A program made the translations under genes and the position numbers. Below the pieces are notes generated by a model. It did not search any database, was not told the origin of the DNA, and was given only the letters and a program-made list of their open reading frames with translations. This document shows positions 23,964 through 36,100 of a stretch of DNA of 64,000 nucleotides, piece by piece. This DNA is from Calvatia gigantea (lineage: Eukaryota; Basidiomycota; Agaricomycetes; Agaricales; Lycoperdaceae). Position 1 is the stretch's first letter. Each line of letters starts with the position of its first letter. The stretch lies in NCBI GenBank assembly GCA_025093985.1, contig JACAAK010000001.1, positions 248,001 through 312,000 on the forward strand. The letters run 5' to 3'.

Positions 23964-25642
23964 CGCGTCCTTCACGATAACGCCTTTGAAACTCCTCAGT
24001 TTTCGAATGCAGGGATCCCAGTCAAACTCAGAAACTTCAATTCATGGAGATTTTGCAGCAAGGCATTAGTAGCCACGGCTGTGATACGGTCACAATGGCA
24101 GAAGCGAGCAAGCTTTAATGTAGGGGTGCGTTCCGCGAGAGTATAGACAGCTTCATTTGTCAATTTATTGACCCCGTCAAGGATAATACTGCGGAGTTTG
24201 TGCAGGGTAGAGAGCTCGACGACGGATATATCAGTAAGAAGTATACAATCTAGAAGGGCGGGGCGGGCGGACATAAGTCAATAAACTGTCAGACGGCCAC
24301 ATTGGGTCAGATTCACAGTACATACTCTCAAGTTCAATGGACCACAGCTTCTGTGCAGGACCTGGCGAGCGACCGGATTGAACTGTCTATGATTTTGTTG
24401 AGGTGACCGAGGTTGAGATTGTCAAGCGATGTGCCCTAGTTTGCTTATCGCCTCAAATGCTCTGTCCGTTAACTGCCCAAATCTAACCAAGGATAACCTC
24501 TGAATTTTGGGTGCGTGATGAATGATGCCTTCGATGGCATCATCTGTGATGAGAAAACACTCGGTCAAGCCCAAGACCCGCATATGGTCAAAAGAGTGGT
24601 TCAGGATCAGTGGAGGCAGCGGCGCCTTTCCAGCATCAGTCCAGGACGACGATGAAGGGTTGAAGAAACCGATATCGGGTTGCACCCTTCGCTCAATTCT
24701 CGGAGGAGCAGGCAAGGTGTTATCTGTCAACACTGAACAGAAAGAAAGATGCATTCGTGCGCATGTGGGTAGAGTGCTGCCACAAGCTTCGCACACCAAG
24801 ATCTGTCACCAGGTGAGATAGACCGGGATTGATTTTCACAAGTAGTGGGCAAGATTTTGCAAGGCCAACGATTGCTGCGTCCGTGATCAAAGGGACACCC
24901 CAAAGTCCTACACGGCGAAGAAGCAGACAGCCTCCAGCCAAAAGCCAAGATACCATCGTCAGTAACCTTGTAACAGTCTCCGAGCTCAAGATCCCAGCAA
25001 TAGTCATTGTGGTGTGGGCAAGGTTGACGAGAGCGTCGTCGGTTATTATTGGCAGCGGGTGAGGTCGACATTAATGAGATTCTGGAAGTGCGTAAAGAAA
25101 TGTGCCAGGTTTTTTTCGGATACAGTGTTGCAGTCGGTGAGGTTTAGATATTCGAGGCGACCACAGTGAAGGAACTGCGAAAGAACATCATCTTCAAGAT
25201 ATTGAGTGGTATTCAAGAGGTTGAGGTGACGGATGAATTGAGCGTAGGAGAATGTCTGCTAGTGGGGCCACCAGAAAGCAGCCCATCTCGACAACGGAGC
25301 TATAAGTAGGGAGATAGGGTGTTTGCCAGAGTAGTTCTACGGCACATTTGCACCATTTTCTGGATACTTGGGTGCAATGAAGAAGATCCGGTGACGTGAG
25401 AAGATACTCGAAACACTCGAAAATCCGGATCAGGATTTCTGAGGGGACATGGGAAATGGGGGAGTCGCTTGGATTGGTAGGGGAACCAGAGGTCAAGATC
25501 GAGGTTTTGAATGACAACCGGGAGGGGCAGGTATTGAAAGGAAAAGGTGATCGTCCAGGTCGGTGAAGGAGCCAAATTTTCTTTGTTCATCGTCATCGCT
25601 ATCCGAGGGGGGTGGTTTCGGAGGCCGTCCTTGCTTGCTCAT
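23964..25642 (-). pseudogene. GRR1-like F-box/LRR gene, frameshifted
   Basis: The minus strand keeps most of a GRR1-type SCF substrate receptor: an acidic N-terminus from ATG 25640-25642 (MSKQGRPPKPPPSDSDDDEQ), an F-box (PSEILIRIFECFEYLLTSPD, then KWCKCAVELLWQTP), and leucine-rich repeats (FSYAQFIRHLN, LEYLNLTDCNTVS, LGDCYKVTDDGIL, LRRVGLWGVPLITD, MRVLGLTECFLITDDAI, LTNEAVYTLAER), ending near LSLTGIPAF. Several joins need frame changes that no GT-AG intron explains: before FSYAQF (near 25260), after NVDLTRCQ (near 25045) and within TDDGILA/LAGGC (near 24955). In intact family members these parts run on. I read it as a decaying copy; the intact GRR1 gene should lie elsewhere in the genome. Confidence 0.7.
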
Positions 25643-25789
25643 AAAGGGCGACAGGGACTCCAACTGGGCGAAGGAGATAATGTGGATAATGGCTGCCTAG
25701 TATAGGTGGTGCTCAGCGCTGAACAGCACAGGTGACCACCGCTGACCTAACCAACTCTTGTTCAAATACGGTCCCCTTCCAGGTCGATG

Positions 25790-26980
25790 TTCGCCGGCAA
25801 CGATGTTGGGTGCCACAAGTCGCCCAGGATTTTGGTTAATCGCAGCAGCCTCGAGGGTTAAGCAGAGGCCGGCACCGTAAGCGATGACTAAGAGCTACAT
25901 AAAGGCTCAAAGCCACCACTGGAGCAACTTTCTGTCGGAGCATACCATCTCGTGCCCTTTACCCAAGTCATATCCGTCACTCCGGGATGGGACTGTGCGG
26001 AGAAAATCCCCCCTTTTGGTTGAGAGGGCCTTGGTACCTATTGTCTCCGAGGATAGGGCGATGAACTTGATCCTGTGGGTAGTTATTCCTACTCACAGCG
26101 GCATTCTCTTAAACGGCCCTTACCCCCCTGATGACGGTTCCCCTCCTCCGGCACGGCCCCCTTTCCTCCTCTTGGTGGGTGGCCTGATTCAGGCTTGAAC
26201 TTGAAATGTTCTAATAGCGGCCGCCGCCTTCTTCAAGCCCTCTCTGGAATAGACCCAGCATTGATGCGAGGGACTCCTGGTTAGGTTGGTTCTTCCCAAC
26301 TGGTCGCTTTCACCGCTAACTGGAGGTTAGACGTTTAATACGGACAACACAGCTAGTAAACCTCCCAACTGTGATTATCTCGTGTAAATGAAACCGCCAT
26401 TATTGTGTTGTAATGATAAGACACGCTGACCTCATATGGTTGATAAATGCGCCTTAATCCGCACCGTAAAATCGGGCCTTACGAGAGATATACCACGAGG
26501 ACCATGCAAAAAAAAATACCCCTTCTCTTCAAACACCGGATTGAGAGCCATGCACTGAGGGAGACGTCTTCTTTTGGTCAGTCCTTACCAAGCCTCTCCA
26601 TGCACCAGTTTCGCCAGCCCAGGACCGCCGATGGGGAGGCTTGACTGGCAATTGCCACTGACTCTTAAGTAATCATTCATACACTTCCGAAATCGCTTAC
26701 AGCTTTGCGGCAGATCAATATCATTAATGTCGAGGCTTCATCTTGTCCACCTCCTATAATCCATGGTCCACCGCTTCCGCCACCATAATGGAAGTCCACA
26801 AGAGAAATCCAACAGAACTACCTCATTTCCGGGAAACGCAACTTTCTTACATTGCATAGTACCCGACCAACATCACATTCCCTTCGCCAATCCGTCCGAG
26901 AAGAGATTTCAGCACCTCAGCGAAATCGATAATTCCATCCTCCGTCTGACGTAAGGATGACGGTTGCGGTGGTAGGTAGG
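25790..26980 (+). repeat. segmental repeat, copy B
   Basis: Diverged second copy of 21560-22850 plus the 23400-23520 region, same orientation. Copy B joins a short GRR1-like relic at its right end, as copy A joins the longer pseudogene. This suggests that gene and 3' flank were duplicated together and both copies then decayed. Confidence 0.65.
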
Positions 26981-26984
26981 TATT

Positions 26985-27270
26985 TCTATCCGAACCCGTA
27001 ACCTTTTCTGGTACGCAACCTCTGAACCTCAGCTGCGAGGAAATTTTGCACGTGCAAAATCCCGTTTACTGAGAAGCACAGCCTGAACGGAGTTGATCTG
27101 AGTAAAATCTGCGTACTCGCCTGGATCAATGGACCGGAGCACTGTGCAGGGCCTGACAAGTAATTAAGCCCAGCTACCTGTGCCCTTGTTGGCACCGATT
27201 GAGATGGAGATGGAGTGGTGATTCTGCCTAGTTTGCTGATGTAGAGGTCAAGGCGTTGATTCACAATTTA
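26985..27270 (-). pseudogene. short relic of a second GRR1-like copy
   Basis: The minus strand reads ISKLGRI, as in the GRR1-like pseudogene (ISKLGHI), followed by DNA close to 24320-24440 (the TCAATGGACC...CTGTGCAGG-CCTG block). The frame is interrupted. It has the same position relative to repeat copy B as the larger pseudogene has to copy A, which supports a tandem duplication. Confidence 0.5.
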
Positions 27271-28123
27271 CCAGAAGGTTCTGCGAGTGGTCTCTAACAA
27301 CCGCAGTCATCCCTAAAGCAGATCCCATCGCCTCCAGCACCAACCAGATCCACGATTTTTTGATGATCTCGTCGTGCCATACCAACTGCCACCCTTGAGG
27401 CTGACTACAGTTGGGCATGGCGACAACTCTGGCTTAAGTCCTGAGCAGACGAATCTCGAGGCCCGTCAGACTTCATATCACCTTCATGTGCCGAGGTCGC
27501 CGGGGGTTGCCTCACAATCGTATTGTCTGGGATTGTTGCAGACTCCTACCCAGTCACCTGGGACGCTCTTATATAAGCGGACGTTGATCCGAAGTGATAC
27601 CGAAACTTCGTCAACTCACCTCAGGGTTTGGGCGCTTACATGCCAAAGTGCCAAGTTTTTTTCGCCCTGTTGATCATATTATGGCCAATCCCCTGGTCAA
27701 GCAACTTGATGTCGTTGGGCTCACTCTCGTCACAAGTTTGGTGGATGTTATTTATGTCAGTGATAGGACCCCAGCCGCAACTGAGCCTAGTAGCCTATCT
27801 ATCAATGATCCTCGGAGAACATCTACATTTGATATAATCAGTCATGATCTTAACGGTGGTTCACTGGACACAAAACGTCGGAAAGGTGAGTAGATATTCA
27901 TGAGGATACAGGCCAACTAGTTCTCACCTTTCAGCACCCGACCTTGATAGCTGTTGAGCCGTCCTGGGTCGCCTCTGCATCGATCGCACATCTGTCAAGC
28001 TACATCATAACGAGATCAAAACAAAGTTGCTCCAACCGCAATTGCATCTGATTGGTGTACGATTTTACGACCCCAGTGCTTCCGCATACTATTAATCTGA
28101 GGGGGAAATAGGGGTGCCGAACG
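27271..28123. other. intergenic; no gene supported
   Basis: Two overlapping plus-strand open frames (27374-27673 and 27594-27893) are present, but neither shows a known motif or a signal peptide. One alternative frame has a hydrophobic stretch near 27700. It could hold the relic of a membrane protein; the evidence is too weak to call. Confidence 0.35.
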
Positions 28124-28137
28124 TTCATATATATAAG
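28124..28137 (+). promoter_or_regulatory. TATA element of membrane paralogue A
   Basis: TTCATATATATAAG ends 32 nt before the ATG at 28170. The intact paralogue at 53352-54585 has nearly the same element (TTCATATATAAG) 32 nt before its own ATG. Conservation across the duplication supports a real core promoter. Confidence 0.55.
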
Positions 28138-28169
28138 TCGTAGTCTAAAGCAACCTCACAATAGCAGTC

Positions 28170-29422
28170 ATGTGCAACTCAACTCAGCCATTCCCTAATC
28201 CTGACACATATCTTAATCATCTTACACCTGGTGCTGCTACACAATTCGAAGTAGGGAGAATCATTCAAACTGCCTTCCTCGGTGTGAGTTAGCAATCAAT
28301 GTCCCCATGGCGTACTGACATCTTGGGATACAGGCCCTTATCTGGGATGTTCTTGCATTCATATCAGATGATGTGAAGATGCTGAGGCATGGTGGTGGTC
28401 TTGTCACGATATCCTCCTATTTTCTCGCAAGGTAAGGTAGTAATAGAATTTTGAGCCGTTCGCGAGGGGCTAACCGGAATATTTCAGAATATTTGCAACT
28501 AGTTTATGTGACTCTGCGGGTTGTGACGACAGGTGAGTGGTAGCTGTTTCGTAAACAGTGTAAAGGTTAAATTGTTTCTATAGCTCGCCCGGTCTCCCAT
28601 TGTCAGACAATGATGATTTGCACCAACCTTGCATGTGTCTTGACGATGGCGACCTCTTCATACTTGTTTCTCAAACGAGCACAAGCGGTTTATTCAGGAA
28701 ACCGCTTGGCTCATTGGGGATTTGCGCTCGCGTACGTTGGTGGCGCTTTGGGCAATGTGTTACTCCTTTTTGGTGTTACAACGAAACATATCCCGGGAAC
28801 AGGGTACTGCACCACTTACAAGGTGGAGCTGTATGCGTCAATTAGTTACTTTATGTCAGGACTCTTCGATGCGCTCGTCTTCTTTGCAATCTCGTACAAG
28901 ATTGCATATCAGGCTCACCGGAGCGACCTTGGTACTGATGGAAGCCGGGCCACTAGGCTTTTCACCAGCAAGACGCTTCCCGTTCTGTCAAAGGCAATCC
29001 TTCAGGGTGGTCAACAGTATTACTTGTGAGCATTGTTTGCTTTAATGGCACGATCTCAGAAAATGCTGACTTCGCCCGACAGGATTGGCCTTTCCAGCCA
29101 ACTCACTGCCTTGATCATGACATTCACGCCTTCAGTACCCCCACTCTACCGGACAGTATTCATGCCTCCTTCGGTGGCCGTGACTGCTGTTATGGTTTGT
29201 CGCGTTCATCGTCACATGGCATTAGCATTCCATAATCCGGACGGGGAAGTCTCTGGTTTGCAAACTAGGGTCGTGGCAAGCATCCGCTTTGCCCACACTC
29301 AACCGGCGTCTGGAGATGTCGCCTCACATGTTGTCATCGGGAATTTTCCAGAGATCGTGGATCCCCCAAACCGAAAGGTTATCGAGGAAAACGTTGGAGG
29401 GTCGTCTGGAAATGCAGTTTAA
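28170..29422 (+). pseudogene. multi-pass membrane protein paralogue A, one-base frame error
   Basis: Exons 28170-28283, 28334-28431, 28488-28532, 28584-29025 and 29083-29422 mirror the intact paralogue at 53352-54585. The protein starts MCNSTQPFPNPDTYLNHL, then LIWDVLAFI, ARPVSHCQ, a Lys/Arg-flanked helix (YLFLKRAQAVYSGNRLAHW), a GYCTTYKVELY loop and a hydrophilic tail, matching a large unnamed basidiomycete family of multi-pass membrane proteins. Exon 3 is 45 nt here against 44 nt in the paralogue, so exons 1-3 and exons 4-5 are in different frames. No alternative GT-AG site fixes this. Either it is a recent pseudogene, an assembly error, or it uses an unseen splice site. Confidence 0.65.
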
Positions 29423-30844
29423 TGAAGGAAGGTGATTGGTGAGAGGGACGGATCATGCGATTGCGATTGCGACGGCCTCTGGGAAGGTATATATTAATTG
29501 GGTGGATTAGGTGGCTATGATTTCTGTTTTACCCTCCGGTGCGGCAAACCATCATCAATGATAACATGTCCATCTTTTGGTCGTGCAGTGGCCCCACGAC
29601 AATTCCCCATTCTATAATAAGTGTGAGCTTACAAAAATGGGAAAAGCTTTTTCCGTTTTTTTAGTGGATGCAGGACAATCATCTGTCGATCCGAGTAGTA
29701 AAATCCCTCACGAACGACAACGACGACGGTGGCACACGCAGTGATCATTACATACGAATTTGGGGAAAAGTCAGGAATAAAAGCTACTTCATGTGCTCCG
29801 CAGCAAAGCCTTCGAAGCCTTGGACTCTGGAATGGGAGAAGGGCCGGTCAGGCTCAGATACACAGAACTGCGGAGTCTTTGTAGTAAGGACATGGCTCGA
29901 AGTAGGCACCCATAAATTATTCCCTCCTATGTTTGTTCCGTAATCCAACACTCGGTCAAATCATGAACTGAAGAAAGTCGTCAAACACCTGTACATAGGT
30001 TTGTTTGGTCAATTGAATGCGTATCGAGAATCATGGCGGTCTCAGTATCAGGTTCATATGTTCATCGTCGGCCTTCATCCAGGATATTAGAAGAACTAAG
30101 TTCCCAGTTTGGGGGAGTCATTCTTCATATGGGGGATGCCAGTCAACTCCCGATCTCCCCTTAATGTCAAGTTCACTAAGAGAAAATCTGGCCAGGTTAA
30201 GAATCCCCGGATACCGGTCGGTATTGCGGATTCCATTGAACTCGCCCGAGAAAAAAGCAACGCCTAACGGAAGTCATGCTCGGGTGGATTGATTAACGTC
30301 ATCACGAATGAAGTCCCCAGTCCACCCTTCCACCTATCCGAAAACTGTCCTGACTCGTTACCATGACATCGGACTGGCCTGGACTTTGTTCATTGAACAC
30401 GTCGAACCATAAAAGCTTACGTATTGTGCCAAGTTTCTTAGTTGGGGAAGGGTTCACACCCAACGTCCTTGTGGGATTAGTCGCTGTTGACTTGAATTTC
30501 TTCTTAATGCAGCCGAAGAGGGGTGGGGGATACCATGGGTGATATTTGTCTCGGGATATTTGGGATGGGTGGCCTCGGCCCAAATAGCGGCCTGCCAGCA
30601 GTGAGTTGGGAGATACATAGTGGGCAGAAGACGCGATTAACTTGTCACTCAGATCATAGAATACCGGATGAAGTGGGCTTCGACCATTTTTGAGTCTCGA
30701 TGTCAAATATTTTGAGTGCCGGGCGTAACGTGAATCCAGTACAAACAAAGGAGCTGAGCGTGAAACCTGGAAGTACAAGTACAAAGAAGGTTCCAATCAG
30801 AACAACGTTGCTCGAAGTGTCACCCTCAGGCACTCGGGCAACTC
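29423..30844. other. intergenic; 3' flank shared with the paralogue
   Basis: The stretch GGATTAGGTGGCTATGATTT at 29504-29523 is matched on the opposite strand just after the other paralogue (about 53260-53280), so the duplication included 3' flanking DNA. Otherwise only short, unrecognised open frames are present, including one of 164 codons on the minus strand (30302-30796) that begins at a non-ATG codon. Confidence 0.4.
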
Positions 30845-31756
30845 CTACTTCCCCATGCTCACCAACCACGTATTATCAGGCATCGGCATCTGTGCATGCT
30901 TCGACCCGGGTAGCAACCTCCTCTTTTCATATTCCTCGTCCTTCTCCAAACCTAAAAACCAAACATCCTCTCCAAGGTAGTCGCATCTTAAAATCCTCTT
31001 ATCTGCCATCGTATTCAACTCCAATCTCTTCTGACGTGCCTTCAAAATCGCGTTAATACTTTCCCCACCCCCATCTCCGCTCGCACATAACATTCCCCAT
31101 TCCGAGTCTTCCAACGGCTCCTGGAGCGCAGCCCAAATTGCGTTCCAGACCATTTCACATGTAATGTCTTGCTGCTGAGTCGGTATTTCGATGGACCAGG
31201 GGAAACTTTTACTGAAGAGTCGCATGTAATGAGTCGGTGTAGCGTGTACAGGGATATGACGGAAGGTATAGAACGTTGAAGCCAAGATCTCCTGACTCGG
31301 CTTGTTCGTTATTTTGAATCGTGTGCGCGTCGAATCTGCTGCGATTACCGCGTTGAGCGTCGGCCACTTTTTGGATCGGTGTTGTGTGGCTGGAAGACGG
31401 ACGTCACTGTTAGCATCGAGGGGAAATTCGGCGAGAGTTGTGAGATTGAACGTACGGTGGACTTGCTCTTGGGGTTCGGGTTGAGGTGGAGGTGGCACAT
31501 ATCCGAAATGGTCCCTACCGTGCGCGGACGGAGGACGACCATACATGTTAGGATTCCAACCCGGCTGTGGTCCGGGCGGTGGCCATTGGTATGGGGCATG
31601 GCCAGGATTCGGATATCCAGCTGGTCGAGGTGGAATGACGGGAGGGGGGTGTGCGTAGGGATTCTGGCCCTGCGATGGCGGCCAGTACCCACCGGGATGT
31701 GAGTTTTGCTGTTGTGCCCATGATGGGGGAGGTCCGTATCCGTATTGAGGAGGCAT
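30845..31756 (-). CDS. DUF6699-type protein with Pro/Gly-rich N-terminus
   Basis: From ATG 31754-31756 to TAG 30845-30847 the frame is open for 303 codons. A 66-nt in-frame intron (31455-31390, GTACGT...TTCCAG) is likely and would give 281 aa. The first 100 residues are Pro/Gly/Tyr/Gln-rich (MPPQYGYGPPPSWAQQ). The rest has the DUF6699 pattern: WPTLNAVI, then HIPVHATPTHYMRLFSKSFPWSIEI, and TCEMVWNAIWAALQEPLEDSEW. DUF6699 is common in basidiomycetes and its function is unknown. Upstream in-frame codons reach 31831 but start with TTG, so the ATG at 31756 is preferred. Confidence 0.8.
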   Translation of the reverse strand: MPPQYGYGPPPSWAQQQNSHPGGYWPPSQGQNPYAHPPPVIPPRPAGYPNPGHAPYQWPPPGPQPGWNPNMYGRPPSAHGRDHFGYVPPPPQPEPQEQVHRTFNLTTLAEFPLDANSDVRLPATQHRSKKWPTLNAVIAADSTRTRFKITNKPSQEILASTFYTFRHIPVHATPTHYMRLFSKSFPWSIEIPTQQQDITCEMVWNAIWAALQEPLEDSEWGMLCASGDGGGESINAILKARQKRLELNTMADKRILRCDYLGEDVWFLGLEKDEEYEKRRLLPGSKHAQMPMPDNTWLVSMGK

Positions 31757-33118
31757 GATTTCAGGCCTAAAGGTGGCTGGCTTGGTAGAACTGAGGGAGG
31801 GGTTGAGGTGCTTGGTTCGGTTCAGATGCAAGTTGTGGTCGTCGGATTACCGATCTCGTGGAAACGTGATTAGCAAGACGTGGAACTGCTGGCAGGAGGT
31901 GAGAAGGATGGTGGCAAAGTCAGGTGGGAAGAGAAGAAAAACGGTCAAAAGTGAAGCAGTTCATGAGGCATTATACCCTCTAATGGGCGTCAATCTACTT
32001 GCTTCCTCATCGAATGATGCATGATCGAGCCATACCCGTTGTTGAATTAGGAAGTCATGACATGACGATGGCTGAGCAAGTTCCTTTGGTCACACATGTT
32101 TTTTTTTTGCAACGAGCAGTGCGAGGTTCTGAGCAGAGCTTCACCATTTTAAATGCGATGTCCAAATTAACGAGGCTATCCAATGTGTGTCAAGCCTAAG
32201 TCACCACAGAAAAAGGGAACAAAGGGTAGGTACAAAACCCGCAAATGATCGCCAGCAGAAAACAGGCCTGACTTGACATCCGGGGTTCGCGCGTGTGATC
32301 ATGATAGACGCCTTTGTGTCATCCTGCATCTGGCCTCGTTTCCCCATGTGATTGGCTACACACGACCCCTTGGATACCCGCAACATCTCGGGAATAGACT
32401 TACATGATGATTCAAATGCTCATAACTGAAAAATAGGCAAGTGACCCAGGTGACTGTGCGTGAGTTTCCTGACCTGAGGCCCCCTTCTTTCATTCGTTGA
32501 ATCATCCTTGGCACAGCGTGCTCATTAACTCCGCAAGCTCAGAAATGATAACTCAAACTACGCAAAACCCCGTAATTTTGAGTCTCGCGAAGTGGATTTT
32601 CCTTCAGCGCATTCCGAGCCCCTCCTTGCTTGTCGGCCTCGTGGTAGATAAGGAACACAGCGACTCGGTCATACTCTCCCCGTTCCCAAGAGCAGTGGAC
32701 ATGAGTTCCGAGTTTTGAAGAAGGGATTGATAACGTCGGTGTGGGCGGTGATTTAGTGAGGGGGCAGTGATGGGGACATTCGTTGTACCGTGCAAAAGGA
32801 CGGGGATTTCTCGGGGCCGTGACCTGGGTTAGTTTTTGTACTGATCTAAGTAGGACTGAGCAAGGATCTTGAAGGATGGTTACACATGTGGCGCTAAGTC
32901 AAGTTGAATGTGGCAATGACGAAATGTGCTGTGACATAGCCGTTGGGAACCTTCATCCGAGAAGTACAAGGCCACTTTATGACAATGCTCGGGAGGCAAC
33001 GTTGTAAATACAAACAGAGATGATACAGTTATGACCATAAATAATGCGACAAAGCACAGCAATAACTTGCAAAGAAAGCAAAGATACATTAAGGAAACAA
33101 GGACGCCCAACATGTATT
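31757..33118. other. intergenic; no gene supported
   Basis: Promoter side of the DUF6699 gene and 3' side of the EF-hand/ZZ gene. Short open frames are present on both strands, but none has recognisable motifs. Confidence 0.4.
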
Positions 33119-36100
33119 TCATTTTTGGTAAAATTGGGGAGGCAGACTGTGCCTCACGCTATCCCGCACCACCTGCCCATAAATCGCGGGAAGGGCCATA
33201 GTCTGAGCCATTATCTGTCTCAAGACAGCTTCCATCGTATCGAATCTCTCCTCGGTATACATCTCCAGCTTGGTCAACCTCTTTTCTACATGACTTTCGA
33301 GGTGTGCGATGCGGTTCTCGAACTTCGCATCAACCGCAGCGAACCCTTCAGCTACTTTGTGTTCGAGCATGATAAGTCGTTGTTCGAGGGCATTAAGTCG
33401 GTCTTCAGTCGTCACTGCTTGACCTCCCAGGGATGTATCCCGTATGCGAACCAGCGGGTGGGAGAGTTTGTGAGAGGGTGAAGGACCATTTTGAAGGGGC
33501 GGGGTGCGATTGGTATCACACGCATTGCAAACGAATGTATCACGAGCTGACGAGTAACATTAAGCCACGAAAGTGACAGATGCTGAGGCTAGAGGAAACA
33601 TACCGCACATGACGCAGGCCCAGCAGGGTGGCATGACACTCTTCGCACAACATGCGCACAAAACTTTACGAGACTCGTCCATTTCTAGATCGGCATTTTC
33701 GTCTGGATACAGAACATTGGCTTCCAACATCCGGAATAGGTTCTTCATCTTTTCAATCGTGACCTTCGCATTTTCCACCACACGCAAGAAGTGGAAATCG
33801 TGCAATGTCTGTTCGACTTTTACCATAGTATGTGAAGGGTCGTGTACGAAACCTCGTTTGGTGGGCGCCCTGTCCACACAGGTCGAGCACAGGTCAATGT
33901 TATCCGAGAGGTCTGCAGACATGCACGTAACACAAAGATTTCGGGATTTTGTTATTCGCCGCTCGCACCAGTCACAGCCCCATGCACTGTATCCCTGCGT
34001 TAGCAGTTGGGAAGGGAGACTTGCGATGGTAAACGTACGGGTGCCACGGCAGCTTCTGAATCTCGAAGTCAGCCAGCGCCTGATAAAACCTCGCCTCGCT
34101 GGGATTCAGATTCCTACGCAACCTGTCCAACTCTCCTTTCTCCGCGGCATTCAACGGCTTCTGAGGGGTGAGCCCCATCGTCACAATCAGCGACCGAACG
34201 CTGAGCTCGACGTATCTTTTGCGTTCTGCTGCTCGTTCTTCTAAGAACCTACGGGACCATAGCTGCTCCTGAGCCATGTGTCGTGTCGCTGCGCATGCAA
34301 AGCTCCAACGAGCTCTTGCGGGATCCTCTGCAAGAGCCCTATTGGAATAACGGCATCGTGTCAGGGAGGGAGGGGTTTGAGTGAGTTCGAAAGGTTGATA
34401 GGCGACATTTTTTGGATCCTCCCGCGTCCTTCGATCGGTCCATTGAGCCAGGAGAATGCCTGATTTAGCATCCAGCTGCCCATGACACTCCTTCTGCAAA
34501 CCGTCGTCGTCGTCTGCGAGCGTGAAGGAGAAGTCATACTTCGATCGTCTCCCGGTATTCGATGGGCGGACGTAACCAGAGAATTCGAAGGTGCTCGTAA
34601 AGTGTTCGCCTTTTCCGATAATCTCCCGGTCATTTTGGACAAGGATGGATATTCGTAACACGTAGGTGATAGTATCTTCGCCTTCCCTGAACGAATTATG
34701 GCCCGTCCACGTTCCCTCCAGCGGGTGAGGTGCACCCAAATGTTTTCTGCGATGGGGCTCAAATTCAAAATAGTCCGTTGATTGAAAACCATCTCGGTGA
34801 CCGTATTTTAAGATTTCGTGCGAGGTGTCGACAAGTGTGGCCTGGATCGTTTCCTTTGTCACCACTTCCCTGGGCAATAAAATGACATCGTCTTCTTCGT
34901 TCCAAGTACCGAAGGTGATTTGTGCGGGAACCCTTCTTATATCGCCATATGAGAGTTGAAGCTGCACCTTTCATCAGAATTGCGTTGGGTGGGCAAAGGG
35001 GAAGAGACTCACAAGGCCAAATGCGAAATTACCGAGCCGGGCCTGGATATCGAAATGGGTTTGCTTAAACACCGCTGCAAAGGAAAGCTGAGCAAAGGTT
35101 AAGTAGTACCTAGGTGTTTGCCCACCTTCAATGTTTTGGATCCTGGTATCGACAGCCAAAAGAATGGATACAAGGGACTCATTGAGCGACACAAACTCCT
35201 CAGCGTCGAGGACATGCTTGCAAGCGAGAGTTAGGACCCGGAGATGGCGCTTTAGAAGGAGGTAAAGGAGCGGATAAATGAACTATGGGGTCCTTAGTCT
35301 AGGTCCTTATCACTGAGCAACCGGAGACTTACCCGTTCGATTCTTCCTTCGCCTGTCACAAGGGACACCGTCGCAATCGTATCCAACTCATAGGCTACGT
35401 CTTCCAAATTCAACTCCAGGCGCTTCTCTTCCTGAGTTGTGTACATCTCGGTATACCGAACGAGGTCGGAATCCATAAACAGTTTGGAATTGGCGGACGT
35501 TGTTGATCGCAGAATCAACTCGATGCGCCAGAACGATGGGCGGAACAGGTATTCGTCTACCCCTCGTCGGTTTGAAGGTAGGATGTAATCCAACATCTCG
35601 AACATGGATTTCACCACGCCGTAAATCTTGCTTTTATACTGTGTGATGCTAATTTGCCAGCCTAAATTCAGACCGTTTGAGCTATGGTCCCATTTCTTGA
35701 ATGAGAACATACCAACTGCCCAAAACGCAAACCATTCCGGTAGGCTCCAACCAGGAGGCCGTTCCTCAACAAAAGTGTTGACTTCCTTGATGCTAATAAA
35801 TCCCGTGCCATCATCATCAACCGCTTCAAGAATGGATTGGACATAAGTCGCATTGATATAGGACAAAGCCCAACGGTCGTCACTTCGTCTTCTGGGAGAG
35901 GGAGACGGCAAGGGACTCAGCCGCGCGGAAGGAGGTGAGGATAGGGCGCTGTTAAGGGAACCACCGTCGACGGTCGGAGATTCTGATACACGATTGCGTT
36001 GATCCGCATAGTAGTCGTGCAGATTGAGGACGAATGTTCGAGCTTTGACGCTGCCCTTCCAACCCATTTCTTTCCATAATTTGCGAAGATCCTATTTTCA

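Noticed and set aside
28600..28845. Alternative plus-strand frame starting MSDNDDLHQP
   Set aside because: It is the out-of-frame reading of exon 4 that follows from the one-base shift in exon 3; it has no family similarity.
30302..30796. 164-codon minus-strand frame
   Set aside because: It begins at a non-ATG codon, has no recognised motif and lies in an otherwise non-coding gap.
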